The translations under genes were made by a program, and so were the position numbers. A stretch of DNA of 64,000 nucleotides, taken from NCBI RefSeq assembly GCF_902833045.1, contig NZ_CADFDU010000004.1, forward strand, positions 186,001 through 250,000, given 5' to 3'. This stretch comes from Burkholderia sp. BCC0322 (GTDB lineage Bacteria; Pseudomonadota; Gammaproteobacteria; Burkholderiales; Burkholderiaceae). The notes beneath the pieces were generated by a model. The model was not told the DNA's origin. It made no database searches and worked only from the letters and a program-made list of their open reading frames with translations. This document shows positions 17,497-26,525 of the stretch, piece by piece (positions within the stretch are counted from its first letter, which is position 1; each line of letters opens with the position of its first letter).

Positions 17497-18356
17497 GGAA
17501 CGCTCACCTTCGTTGCGATGCCGATACCGCTTCCGCGTCGCGTGTCGCACGAGGCCGAGAGGCTCCGTGCCGCGCGTCGCGCCATACGTGCGATGGTACA
17601 CAGATCGCGGCTGTGACGACCGGTCGCCGGCCTGGCTTCGACGCCGCTCGACGCCACACCTGACCGCGGCTGCATCGGCCTGCCCGACGCGAGCGACGTT
17701 GACGCTTTCCCGAAGCCCCTCGTTACCGAGATGCAGCGCACGCTGCGCTTGCGCATCCAGATCAACCATGTCGAGAACGGCGGCCGGATGATCGACGTGC
17801 ATGTCCGCGTCTTGCCCGAAAGCACCGCGCGCCGCCATGCACCGCCGATGCCACTGTGCGTCGTCGCTCTCGCGGGCGAGCAGGCAGCCCAGGTCGTACG
17901 CCCGCCGCGGATCTGCGTCACCGATCGCGACGCGCTGCCGCGCCACACACGCAATCGGGTCGCCCTGCTCGTCGACATCGGCCCCGATCTGCCGGATCGG
18001 CCACATTCCCGTGCGGTCGAACGGCAATCGGCCGTTTCCGCACCGATTCCGCGCGGTCGACACGGCAAATCAGCCACCCTTCGTTCGTCTGACGATCCTT
18101 TACATCCCGTCGGCAACCCTACGCGAGCTTCCACTGGCAGAATCGCGACGGGCCGACCATCATCGCAGCAATGCAGTGCCGAACGTGCGCACGCGCGCCC
18201 CAGACCAACAATCCCCCAACAGTGCGCTGGGCGGGTGGCTGGCGGTCCGCATCGCGCTGATTTATTATCGGCTCCGTATCCTGGAATCGTCGTCGCGGCG
18301 ACGATCCGCATTGCGCCGCGCCCGGCATCCACCCCCAACGTCGAGCTCGTCACACC
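17497..18356. other. 860-bp region without a recognised gene
   Basis: Long frames are open on both strands (for example 17497-18063 minus and 17731-18360 plus), but none gives a recognisable protein or a good start, and GC-rich DNA leaves frames open by chance. A short AT-rich patch near 18258-18275 (tttattatc) may be part of the ytcA promoter. It may be gene remnant sequence. Confidence 0.4.
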
Positions 18357-18650
18357 ATGAGAAAAACAATGCCGCGCGCGCCCTTGCGCGTCGCCGCCGT
18401 CCTGGCGCCAGCCCTGCCGCTCGCGGGCTGCGCATCGCGCGGCGCTCCGTCGTACGTCCTGTTCGGCGCGTATTTCCCGCTTTGGCTCGTCAGCGCGATC
18501 GTCGGTGTCGTCGGCGCGATCGTCGCGCACCGCGTATTCGTCGCGACCGGCTGGGCCGCCACGGTGCCCTACCAGCTGGCCGTCTGCACCGCGATCGGGC
18601 TCATGGTCGCGGTAATCGTGTGGCTCACCGGCACGGGGCCGTTCGCATGA
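18357..18650 (+). CDS. ytcA: YtcA-family small membrane lipoprotein of an efflux operon
   Basis: A 97-aa protein with a lipobox LAGC (Cys25) and two hydrophobic helices (about 38-58 and 73-91). YtcA-like proteins of unknown role head mdtN-type efflux operons. Its stop overlaps the mdtN start (ATGA, 18647-18650), which supports coupling. The start could also be the internal Met5. Confidence 0.75.
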   Translation: MRKTMPRAPLRVAAVLAPALPLAGCASRGAPSYVLFGAYFPLWLVSAIVGVVGAIVAHRVFVATGWAATVPYQLAVCTAIGLMVAVIVWLTGTGPFA

Positions 18651-19696
18651 AGGCCGCCGGCATCGCCCGCCCCTCCATCAAAGGCCGCGTGATCGCACTG
18701 GCGATCGTCGCGCTCGGCATCGCGGCACTCGTGTACGCGTACCACCGCACGACGGCCTACCCGTCCACCGACGACGCATCGATCGACGCGGACGTCGTGC
18801 ACGTCGCGTCGCCGGTCGGCGGCCGCATCGTGCAGCTCGCCGTGCATGAAAACCAGCGCGTCGCGAAGGGCGACCTGCTGTATGTCATCGATCCGGTGCC
18901 GTACCGGTTGACGGTTGCGCAGGCGCAGGCCGACCTCGAGCTCGCGCGCGCATCGCTCGACACGCGCCGCCGTTCGCTGATCGGCGAGCGCTCGAACGCG
19001 GCCGTGGCGGCCGAGCAGGTCAAGCGCGCGACGCAGAATCACGACCTTGCGACGCGCGACGTGAACCGGCTCGCACCGCTCGCCGCGCAGGGCTACGTCA
19101 GCGCGCAGCAGTTCGACCAGGCGAAGGTCCGCCAGCGCGACGCGGCCGTGTCGCTCACGCAGGCACAGGAACAGCAGCGCGCGTCCGCGCAGACGATCGG
19201 CGACGAGGCCGACGCGATCGCGACGCTGCATGCGCGCGAGGCCGCGCTGGCCCGCGCGCAGCACGCGCTCGAAGACACCGTCGTGCGCGCGCCGCACGAT
19301 GGCCTCGTGACGGGCCTGAGCGTGCTCGCCGGCGAAACCCTTGCGCCGAACCAGTCGATCTTCACGCTGATCGACGCGAGCGAATGGTTCGCCGTCGGCA
19401 ACTTCCGCGAGACGTCGCTGAGCCGCATCGCGGTCGGCGACTGCGCGACCGTCTATTCGATGATCGACCGCAGCCGCCCGCTGACGGGCAAGGTCGTCGG
19501 CATCGGCGCAGGCATCGCCGACAGCGCCCGCATCAACCTGCCGCGCACGCTGCCGATCGTGCAGAACTCGGTGAACTGGGTGCACGTCGCGCAGCGCTTC
19601 CCCGTACGCGTGAAGCTCGACGAACCCGACGGCACGCTCGTGCGCGTCGGCGCCAGTGCGATCGTCGAGGTCCGGCATGGCACTGCCTGCCGCTGA
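18647..19696 (+). CDS. mdtN: Efflux periplasmic adaptor subunit, MdtN type (HlyD family)
   Basis: A 349-aa protein with one N-terminal membrane helix (about residues 14-33), a biotinyl-lipoyl-like half (STDDASIDADVVHVASPVGG), a long alpha-hairpin (about 90-200, Ala/Gln-rich) and a C-terminal beta-barrel (VVRAPHDGLVTGL, LIDASEWFAVGNFRETSL). It would bridge the inner-membrane MdtO and the outer-membrane MdtP. MdtNOP is implicated in resistance to sulfa drugs and other toxic aromatics in E. coli. Confidence 0.87.
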   Translation: MKAAGIARPSIKGRVIALAIVALGIAALVYAYHRTTAYPSTDDASIDADVVHVASPVGGRIVQLAVHENQRVAKGDLLYVIDPVPYRLTVAQAQADLELARASLDTRRRSLIGERSNAAVAAEQVKRATQNHDLATRDVNRLAPLAAQGYVSAQQFDQAKVRQRDAAVSLTQAQEQQRASAQTIGDEADAIATLHAREAALARAQHALEDTVVRAPHDGLVTGLSVLAGETLAPNQSIFTLIDASEWFAVGNFRETSLSRIAVGDCATVYSMIDRSRPLTGKVVGIGAGIADSARINLPRTLPIVQNSVNWVHVAQRFPVRVKLDEPDGTLVRVGASAIVEVRHGTACR

Positions 19697-21824
19697 GGTT
19701 CGCTCGCCGGGCCCGCGCGAAGTCCTGCGACTGCTCGCGCCGTTTCCGGGGCGCATGTCGATTGCCGTGCGGGTTGCGCTGATCTGCGCGCTGACCGCGC
19801 TCGTGACAGCCGCCTACGGCACGCCCGAAGCCGCGCTGTCCGCGTACGTCGTGTTCTTCATGATCCGTGCCGACCGCGTGACGAGCGTCGTGCTCGCTGC
19901 CGCGCTGCTGGTGATCGTCACGATCGTGATCGGGCTCGTGCTCGGCATCGCGATCTTCAGCATCGACTATTCGATCCTGCGCGTCGCGTGCATGGCCGTG
20001 CTGTCGGTCGGCCTCCTGTACCTGACGTCGGCCAGCAAGCTGCGCCCGGTCGGCGCGATCCTCGCGATGATCGTCGGCTTCGGGCTCGACCAGCTCGGCC
20101 TCGCACCGTTCGGCGAAGCTGCAACGCGCGCGCTGCTGTACATCTGGCTGACGATCGCGATCCCGGTCGGTGTCGCGATCGTCGTCAACCTGCTGATCGC
20201 ACCGTCGCCGCGCAAGCTCGCGCACGCGCAACTCGCGAAGCGCTTGCGGCTTGCCGCGCAGCGGCTGCGCGGCGACGATGCGGCGCGCGACGCATTCGAC
20301 GCCAGCCTGCATGAAGGCGACAAGCAACTGCTCACGTGGCTCAAGCTGTCGAAACTCGAAGGCTCGTCGTCCGCCGCCGACTTCGCGGCGTTGCGGCAGG
20401 CCGTGGCATCGAGCACCGCGCTGCTCGTTGGCGTCGCGCTGGCCGATCGCGAACCGGACGCGCGTCTGCCCGACGCATATGCCACACCGATCGCCGCGAC
20501 ACTCGACGAGATGGCCGACATCCTCGACCAGGGCGGCTACCCGGTCGACGTGACGCTCGCGCTCCCGCCGACCGACACGCTGCCGCCGCTCGCGCGTGTT
20601 GCCGCGACCAATCTCCAGGCGGCGATCACGCATTTCGCGGAACCGGCCGCAACGACCGATGTCGCTTCGTCGGCTTCGTCGGCTTCGTCGGCTTCGTCGG
20701 CTTCGTCGGCTTCGTCGGCTTCGTCGGCTTCGTCGGCTTCGTCGGCTTCGTCGGCTTCGTCGGCTTCGTCGGCTCCGACGACAGCACCCGACGCATCCGG
20801 ATCCGCAGCCGCCCCGCCCCCCGCGCCACACGGCGGCTTCTTCCTGCCCGACGCGCGCAGCAATCCCGACCACATCCGCTACGCGCTCAAGACGACCGCC
20901 GCGGCGATCTTCTGCTACCTGCTGTATTCGCAGCTCGACTGGTCGGGCATCCATACGTGCGTCGTCACCTGCTACATCGTGTCGCTCGGCTCGACGGCCG
21001 AGACGGTCGAGAAGCTCACGCTGCGGATCTTCGGCTGCATCGTCGGCGCGCTGCTCGGCACGGCGGCGCTCGTATTCATCGTGCCGTCGCTATCGTCGGT
21101 CGGCCATCTGATGGCGCTGGTGTTCGCCGGCGCGTGGCTCGCCGCGTGGGTCGCATTCGGCTCGCCACGCATCGCGTATGCCGGCTTCCAGATCGCGTTC
21201 GCATTTTTCCTGTGCGTGATCCAGGGCGCCGGCCCCGGCTTCGACCTGACGATCGCACGCGATCGCACGATCGGCATCCTGCTCGGCAACGTCGTCGTGT
21301 ATCTCGTGTTCACGCGCATCTGGCCCGTCAGCATCGGCAAGCAGATCGACGTCGGGCTCGCCGCGCTGATCGACCAGTGGCGGCGCCTCGTGCAGGTCGC
21401 GCAGCCGGCCGAGCGGCGCGCGCTCGCGGCCGAGGCGTTCGCCCGTCACGGCGCGATCAGGCAGGAGCTCGGGCTGGTCCACTACGAACCGTCGTGGGTG
21501 CGGCCGGCCGCCACGTGGCTCGCGACGCGGCGGCGCGCGCTCGCGGAACTCGGCGCACTCGAAGGCCCGCTGTTCCTGCTCGCCGAGCGCAAGCCCGGCG
21601 ACGCGGCGATCGGCGCGCAGCTCGCCCGCGTGACCGAACCGCGCGACGACGAAGCCGCACCCCATGGAGCACCGTCCGCGCCATGGGCCACCCCGCCGCA
21701 TACCACCCCGACCGACCCCGCACGCGACGCGCTGCTGAACCTGATCGACACGCGGCTCGCGCACATCGCCGATGCCGCCCGTCAAGCCACACCGAAGGAG
21801 CCTGCCCCCCATGCGCCTACCTGA
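19677..21824 (+). CDS. mdtO: FUSC-family inner-membrane transporter, MdtO type
   Basis: A 715-aa protein starting at the ATG at 19677 (GAGG upstream), overlapping mdtN by 20 nt. Two blocks of membrane helices (about residues 25-175 and 400-560), each of the aromatic-acid-exporter/FUSC type, are separated by a cytoplasmic linker. The linker carries 12 tandem Ala-Ser-Ser units from the 9-bp repeat at 20664-20771. With MdtN and MdtP it should form a tripartite exporter. The Ser/Ala stretch is absent from ordinary family members as far as I know and may vary in length between strains. Confidence 0.87.
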   Translation: MALPAAEVRSPGPREVLRLLAPFPGRMSIAVRVALICALTALVTAAYGTPEAALSAYVVFFMIRADRVTSVVLAAALLVIVTIVIGLVLGIAIFSIDYSILRVACMAVLSVGLLYLTSASKLRPVGAILAMIVGFGLDQLGLAPFGEAATRALLYIWLTIAIPVGVAIVVNLLIAPSPRKLAHAQLAKRLRLAAQRLRGDDAARDAFDASLHEGDKQLLTWLKLSKLEGSSSAADFAALRQAVASSTALLVGVALADREPDARLPDAYATPIAATLDEMADILDQGGYPVDVTLALPPTDTLPPLARVAATNLQAAITHFAEPAATTDVASSASSASSASSASSASSASSASSASSASSASSASSAPTTAPDASGSAAAPPPAPHGGFFLPDARSNPDHIRYALKTTAAAIFCYLLYSQLDWSGIHTCVVTCYIVSLGSTAETVEKLTLRIFGCIVGALLGTAALVFIVPSLSSVGHLMALVFAGAWLAAWVAFGSPRIAYAGFQIAFAFFLCVIQGAGPGFDLTIARDRTIGILLGNVVVYLVFTRIWPVSIGKQIDVGLAALIDQWRRLVQVAQPAERRALAAEAFARHGAIRQELGLVHYEPSWVRPAATWLATRRRALAELGALEGPLFLLAERKPGDAAIGAQLARVTEPRDDEAAPHGAPSAPWATPPHTTPTDPARDALLNLIDTRLAHIADAARQATPKEPAPHAPT
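20664..20771 (+). repeat. 12 perfect tandem copies of a 9-bp unit within mdtO
   Basis: GCTTCGTCG repeated exactly 12 times (108 bp), followed by a degenerate unit GCTCCGACG. In the reading frame it encodes Ala-Ser-Ser. Because the unit is 9 bp, copy-number change keeps the frame and only alters linker length. Confidence 0.97.
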
Positions 21825-23355
21825 ACCGCCGGCCGCCTCGATCGCCGCCGCCGCCCTCGCGACCGCCGTCGCGCTGGCCGGCTGCGCGACGTCGTCGATC
21901 GATCTGGCGCCGGAGGCGTCCGATCGCCCATGGCAGCCACAAACGTCGGCCGCGGGCGACATCGTGCCGGGCCCGCCGCGCGCGTCCGCACAAGGTTCGC
22001 ACGACTACACGCTGCCCGCGTCGCCCGCGCTCGCGTCAGTCTCGCCGCCGGCCGCGCTCGATGCCGCGCACGCATACACGCTGCCCGAGCTGATCGATCT
22101 CGCCGAATCGGCGAACCCGCTGACCCGCATCGCGTGGAACGACGCGCGCAACGCCGCGCTGGCGGTCGGCCTCGCCAAGACCGCCTACCTGCCGAGGCTG
22201 TCCGCGACGGCCATGGGCGGCTACCAGGCAAATCACGGCACGACGTCGTCGATCCTCGGCGATTCGTCGAGCAACTCCACCGTGCACGGCACCATCTCCG
22301 CGCTGTCGCTGCAATGGCTGCTGTTCGATTTCGGCGGCCGCGCGGCGCGCGTCGAAGCGGCCGAGCAGGCGTCGATCGCATCCAACGTCGCGTTCACGGC
22401 CGTACACCAACAGGTGATCCACGACGTGACCGTCGCGTACTACCGCTACGAAGCCGCACGCGCGCGCGCGCTCAGCGCCCGGCAGGGTCTCGCGAACGCG
22501 GATGCGATCCTCGCGGCCTCCCGCGCGCGTCTCAAGCACGGCGTCGGCACAGTCGTCGAGCTCGCGCAGGCGACGCAGAATCGCGCGCAGGCAAATCTCG
22601 CGCTCGTGCAGGCGAACGGCACGGAGAGCGACGGCTACCTCGCCCTCGTCTCCGCACTCGGCATCTCGCCGCTGTCGAAGCCGACCATCGCCGCGCTGCC
22701 GAAGCGGCCGCTGCCGCCCGCACTCGGCGCGTCGGTCGACGCGATCGTGTCGGATGCGATCGCGCGCCGCCCCGACCTGCAGGGCGCGTTCGCGCTCGAA
22801 AAGGCCAATCGCGCGAAAATCAAGGCTGCGGAAGCCGCGTTCATGCCGAAGATCTTCCTGTCCGCGTCGACGTCGTACGCGAGCGGCGGCACGTCCATCT
22901 CCGCGCTGCCCGCGATCGGAGACCAGGCACCGACCGTCAACCTGAACGGCAGCCGCTACGGCGGCGGCGTGTTCCTCGGCGTGACGATTCCGCTGTACGA
23001 CGGCGGCCTGCGCTCGGCGGTGCTGATGCAGGCGCGCAACGATGCGGAAAGCGCATCCGCGCGCCTCACGCGAACCAAGGAGGAAGCCGTTCGCCAGGTC
23101 GTCGCCGCGCAGAACGCGGTACAGACGAGCCTTGCGTCGCACGACGCCGCGAAGGCGCTCGTCGATGCCGCGCAGACGAGTTACGATGCGGCGCTGACCG
23201 CGTACCGGAACGGCGTCGGTTCGGTCACCGATGCGACGATCGCGCAAAGCCAGTTGCTGGCCGCCCGCAACGCGGAGGTCGACAGCTATGCCGGGGCGCT
23301 GTCCGCTGCCGCCGCGCTCGCGCTTGCGACCGGGACGATCGGCTCGGCGCAGTAG
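21811..23355 (+). CDS. mdtP: Outer-membrane efflux lipoprotein, MdtP/NodT type (TolC-like)
   Basis: A 514-aa protein. The ATG at 21811 has AAGGAG 11 nt upstream and overlaps the end of mdtO by 14 nt. A lipoprotein signal ends LAGC (Cys25), followed by two outer-membrane efflux protein repeats (about 90-290 and 300-505) with long amphipathic helices typical of TolC-type channels. It completes the ytcA-mdtNOP operon. Confidence 0.87.
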   Translation: MRLPEPPAASIAAAALATAVALAGCATSSIDLAPEASDRPWQPQTSAAGDIVPGPPRASAQGSHDYTLPASPALASVSPPAALDAAHAYTLPELIDLAESANPLTRIAWNDARNAALAVGLAKTAYLPRLSATAMGGYQANHGTTSSILGDSSSNSTVHGTISALSLQWLLFDFGGRAARVEAAEQASIASNVAFTAVHQQVIHDVTVAYYRYEAARARALSARQGLANADAILAASRARLKHGVGTVVELAQATQNRAQANLALVQANGTESDGYLALVSALGISPLSKPTIAALPKRPLPPALGASVDAIVSDAIARRPDLQGAFALEKANRAKIKAAEAAFMPKIFLSASTSYASGGTSISALPAIGDQAPTVNLNGSRYGGGVFLGVTIPLYDGGLRSAVLMQARNDAESASARLTRTKEEAVRQVVAAQNAVQTSLASHDAAKALVDAAQTSYDAALTAYRNGVGSVTDATIAQSQLLAARNAEVDSYAGALSAAAALALATGTIGSAQ

Positions 23356-23661
23356 CTCGACCGCCGCGAGGCGGTTGACGCATGCGCCCGCCGCCCACTA
23401 GAATGCCGCCCATTCTCCCTTCAGGAACCATCGTGGACAGTTGCAGCACTCCGTTGCGTGCGCCGCTTGCCGCCTGAACGCCTGTCCGCCGCAGTTCTCC
23501 TGCCGGGCTCGCGTTCCGCGAGCCGCACACCTCCCCGTTTCACACTGAATGACGCATTCGCGCGGTACAGTACCGCGCGATAACGGCCATCTTCGCGTCG
23601 CTTTCGGCCCTGCGCCGCTGCAACGCGAAACGGCACGCGCGCCTAGCACGGCAGGACAACC
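23356..23661. other. mdtP-mgtC intergenic region with long palindrome
   Basis: No gene is seen. A CCGCC-GCGA-GGCGG stem at about 23360-23373 may end the efflux operon. A perfect 11-bp inverted repeat (23558-23580) lies in the mgtC leader or promoter. Confidence 0.5.
23558..23580. promoter_or_regulatory. Perfect 23-bp palindrome upstream of mgtC
   Basis: Arms TCGCGCGGTAC and GTACCGCGCGA are separated by a single A, 82 bp before the mgtC ATG. It could be an operator or, if transcribed, a very stable leader hairpin. No U-tract follows, so it is not a standard terminator. Confidence 0.5.
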
Positions 23662-24369
23662 ATGACTTTCGATTTCGCACTCCGTCTTTTCACCGCGTTC
23701 GCCTGCGGCGTCGCCATCGGCCTCGAGCGCCAGATGCGCCAGCGCACAGCCGGCCTGCGCACCATCACGCTCGTCGCGAGCGGCGCATGCCTGTTCGTCA
23801 CGCTCGGCGTGCTGACCGGCAATGGCGTCGCCGGCGTCACGCAGATCGCCGCCTACGTCGTGTCGGGCGTCGGCTTTCTCGGCGGCGGCGTGATCATGCG
23901 CGACAAGGGCTCGATCCAGGGCATCAACACCGCCGCGACACTGTGGTGCTCGGCGGCCGTCGGCGTGCTGTCCGGCTCCGGCCATTTCGTGCCCGCACTT
24001 GCCGGCACGGGCGTCGTGCTGCTCACCAATACGGTGCTGCGCGGCGTCAGCCAGGCGATCAACGCGACGCCGGTATCGAACGCCGATCTCGTGCGCGAAT
24101 ACCAGATCACCGTGATCTGCCTGACCTCCGACGAGGTGCACATCCGCACGCTGCTGTCGAACTCGATGTATGCGAAGCCGCTGTCGTTCCAGAGCCTCAC
24201 GAGCGAGGACGTGCCCGACCAGCCGGACCGGCTGAAGGTGACCGCGACACTGAAACTGCATCCGAAGGATCAGCAGAAGCTCGAGCAGATCGCGAGCCGG
24301 ATGAGCATGGAGAAGAGCATTTCCAGCGTGAGCTGGACCGCGAAGGAAGCAGAGCCGATGATGGAGTGA
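23662..24369 (+). CDS. mgtC: MgtC/SapB-family inner-membrane protein
   Basis: A 235-aa protein, with about four hydrophobic helices in residues 5-140 containing the family signatures GVAIGLERQMRQRTAGLRT and VGFLGGGVIMRDKGSIQGINTAATLW, and an ACT-like soluble C-terminal domain (about 145-230). MgtC proteins support growth in low Mg2+ and survival in macrophages, and an mgtC gene is a known intracellular-survival factor in B. cenocepacia. Convergent with cepR, 46 bp apart. A 9-bp stem (GGCGGCAGC at 24377, GCTGCCGCC at 24396) lies in the gap, without a T-tract. Confidence 0.88.
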   Translation: MTFDFALRLFTAFACGVAIGLERQMRQRTAGLRTITLVASGACLFVTLGVLTGNGVAGVTQIAAYVVSGVGFLGGGVIMRDKGSIQGINTAATLWCSAAVGVLSGSGHFVPALAGTGVVLLTNTVLRGVSQAINATPVSNADLVREYQITVICLTSDEVHIRTLLSNSMYAKPLSFQSLTSEDVPDQPDRLKVTATLKLHPKDQQKLEQIASRMSMEKSISSVSWTAKEAEPMME

Positions 24370-24415
24370 GCCGCCTGGCGGCAGCAACCTCTCGCGCTGC
24401 CGCCCTCACTCCCTG

Positions 24416-25135
24416 TCAGGGCGTCTCGATCAGCCCGGCCGAGATTGCCTTGACGACCGCCTGGACCTTGTTCGTCGCGCCCAGCTTCTCGAGGATGTTG
24501 TTGACGTGGAAGTTGACCGTTCGCTCCGAGATGCTGAGGATCTGGCCGATTTCGCACGCGGTCTTGCCCTCCGCCGTCCAGCACAGCACCTCGCGCTCGC
24601 GCGCGGTCAGCGTGACGCCCGCCGCCGGCGACAGCTTCGGCACCATGAAGCGGCTCATCAGCGAGTGCGACAGGTTCGCGAGCCAGTTCGTCTGCAGCGT
24701 CAGCATGTTGATTTCGGCCGGCGTCAGCCGGTCGGCATGGCGGGCGATGCTCAGCAGGCCGAACGCGCCGCGGGCCGCCCAGCTCGACTGCGCCACGCCC
24801 ACCGACAGCCCGAAGTCACGCGCGTCCTGCCACAGCGGGCACGGGTCGATCCGGTCGACGTCCGGCCAGACGATCATGTTGGTGCTGAGCGCGCCGTCGC
24901 GAACCGTCGAGTCGATCTCGATGTAGTTCTGCGCCTGGTAATGCGCCATCCAGCCGTCTGGATAGGTATTGAAGATCGCGACCGCCGGCTTCGAAACGGG
25001 CAACGGGACGCGAATGCCGTAACAGCAGTATTCGAATCCCAGCCGTTTGGAATAGGCGGCGATCCGCTGGAAGAGCTGCTGCTCGTCTTCCGCGGCGCTG
25101 AATTGTTGATAGGCATCCTGCCAGCGCAGTTCCAT
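24416..25135 (-). CDS. cepR: Quorum-sensing LuxR-family transcriptional regulator CepR
   Basis: A 239-aa protein with an autoinducer-binding domain at about residues 20-165 carrying W62, Y66, D75, W90 and G123 of the LuxR set, and a C-terminal helix-turn-helix at about 174-236 (LTAREREVLCWTAEGKT, ISERTVNFHVNNILEKLGA). CepR binds N-octanoyl-homoserine lactone and activates cepI and many virulence genes through cep boxes. The sequence is nearly that of B. cepacia complex CepR. Divergent from rsaM with 73 bp between starts. Confidence 0.96.
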   Translation of the reverse strand: MELRWQDAYQQFSAAEDEQQLFQRIAAYSKRLGFEYCCYGIRVPLPVSKPAVAIFNTYPDGWMAHYQAQNYIEIDSTVRDGALSTNMIVWPDVDRIDPCPLWQDARDFGLSVGVAQSSWAARGAFGLLSIARHADRLTPAEINMLTLQTNWLANLSHSLMSRFMVPKLSPAAGVTLTAREREVLCWTAEGKTACEIGQILSISERTVNFHVNNILEKLGATNKVQAVVKAISAGLIETP

Positions 25136-25208
25136 TCGTTCTCCGACAACGTCACGCTGTCATACTTGTCAGGTTCCAGCCCCCGTTCGAGGCTGATACA
25201 TTCCGCGC

Positions 25209-25652
25209 ATGACTTCACCTTTGCTGCACCCAGTCTCCGGCCCGTCCCCGGACGGCTACGTACGCCTGTCAGAAGGCGCACTGGCCGTGCTTGCGCTCGA
25301 CCATGTCGCAAGCGGCCTCGACGCATCGCTGCTTGCGGAATTGCGCGACAGCGCAATCGACGCACGCCTTGCCGGCTATACCGAATGGCATCGCCCGGCC
25401 AGTGCCGGCGTCGCTTACGTGACGATCGGCTGGGACTGGTATCTCGAACGCGCGACGGGCACGTTCGTGATAGCGGGCGGCGACGTCCGCAGCAACGTGA
25501 TGGCCATCGACGCCACGGGCACCGACATCGGCATGTTCCGCACAGCCGCCGCGCTCGCCGCACGACTCGCGTGCATCGACTGGCCCGCCGCGGTCGCGTC
25601 GGCCCTGCTCGGGCGCAACGACGCCTATCATGCCGGTCCGACGCTCCAGTGA
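25209..25652 (+). CDS. rsaM: RsaM-family negative modulator of quorum sensing
   Basis: A 147-aa protein located between cepR and cepI, as in B. cepacia complex genomes. It has conserved Trp-rich features (TIGWDWYLERATGTFVIAGG, RSNVMAIDATG). RsaM proteins lower acyl-homoserine lactone output by an unsettled mechanism and have no DNA-binding motif. Own promoter likely in the 73-bp divergent gap. Confidence 0.9.
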   Translation: MTSPLLHPVSGPSPDGYVRLSEGALAVLALDHVASGLDASLLAELRDSAIDARLAGYTEWHRPASAGVAYVTIGWDWYLERATGTFVIAGGDVRSNVMAIDATGTDIGMFRTAAALAARLACIDWPAAVASALLGRNDAYHAGPTLQ

Positions 25653-25787
25653 CAACTGGCTGCGCATCTATTCATCGGACAATTTCCACGATGCTGGCGC
25701 TCTTTATAAGCAAAAGCCGCACGGTTTTCAATCCCGTTGATCAAGAAACCGTTACCACGTCCTAAACGACGTCTTTCCAACGGCACC

Positions 25788-25809
25788 CTGTAAGAGTTAC
25801 CAGTTACAG
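25788..25809 (+). promoter_or_regulatory. cep box (CepR operator) of cepI
   Basis: CTGTAA-N10-TTACAG dyad, 58 bp before the cepI ATG, matching the known CepR-binding lux-box-type element of cepI. It gives positive autoregulation of AHL synthesis. Confidence 0.92.
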
Positions 25810-25866
25810 CCCCCTCGTGCTGCGCGATGTAATGCATACATACAAAAGCACAGATCCGAGGACACC

Positions 25867-26475
25867 ATGCGGACCTTCGTTCACGAGGAAGGGCGGTTGC
25901 CACACGAACTTGCAGCGGATCTCGGGCGCTATCGGCGCCGTGTGTTCGTCGAGCAGCTTGGCTGGGCGCTCCCGTCGGCGAACGAAAGCTTCGAGCGCGA
26001 CCAGTTCGATCGCGACGATACCGTGTACGTGTTCGCGCGAAACGCCAGCGGCGACATGTGCGGATGTGCGCGCCTGCTGCCGACGACGCGCCCGTATCTG
26101 CTGAAGTCGCTGTTCGCCGACCTGATCGCCGAAGACATGCCGCTACCGCAATCGGCCGCCGTCTGGGAGCTGTCCCGGTTCGCGGCAACCGACGACGAAG
26201 GCGGGCCGGGCAACGCCGAATGGGCCGTGCGCCCGATGCTCGCGGCCGTCGTCGAATGCGCGGCGCAGCTTGGCGCACGGCAGTTGATCGGCGTGACGTT
26301 CGCGAGCATGGAGCGGCTGTTCCGCCGGATTGGCATACACGCGCACCGCGCAGGCCCGCCGAAGCAGGTAGACGGGCGTCTGGTGGTCGCGTGCTGGATC
26401 GACATTGATCCGCAAACGTTTGCGGCACTAGGAATCGAGCCGGGGCAGGCAACCCGGCAAGCCATCGCCGCCTGA
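25867..26475 (+). CDS. cepI: N-acyl-homoserine lactone synthase CepI
   Basis: A 202-aa LuxI-family enzyme with all the classical residues: R24, F27, W33, E43, D45, D48, R69, E101 and R104 (CARLLPTTRPYLL, WELSRFA). It makes mainly octanoyl-homoserine lactone from S-adenosylmethionine and acyl-ACP. Controlled by the cep box upstream, and followed by the 26526 gene after 50 bp, which may be cotranscribed. Confidence 0.97.
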   Translation: MRTFVHEEGRLPHELAADLGRYRRRVFVEQLGWALPSANESFERDQFDRDDTVYVFARNASGDMCGCARLLPTTRPYLLKSLFADLIAEDMPLPQSAAVWELSRFAATDDEGGPGNAEWAVRPMLAAVVECAAQLGARQLIGVTFASMERLFRRIGIHAHRAGPPKQVDGRLVVACWIDIDPQTFAALGIEPGQATRQAIAA

Positions 26476-26525
26476 ACCGAAACGCGCGTTTCCGTCCGGG
26501 CGGCATTGTAACGAAGGAGAACAAC

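Noticed and set aside
17497-18063. N-terminal extension of the metallophosphoesterase
   Set aside because: A good SD and the first membrane helix mark the start at 17496; the extension has no similarity to the family.
20664-20771. CRISPR-like tandem repeat
   Set aside because: Nine-base direct repeats without spacers, in frame inside mdtO.
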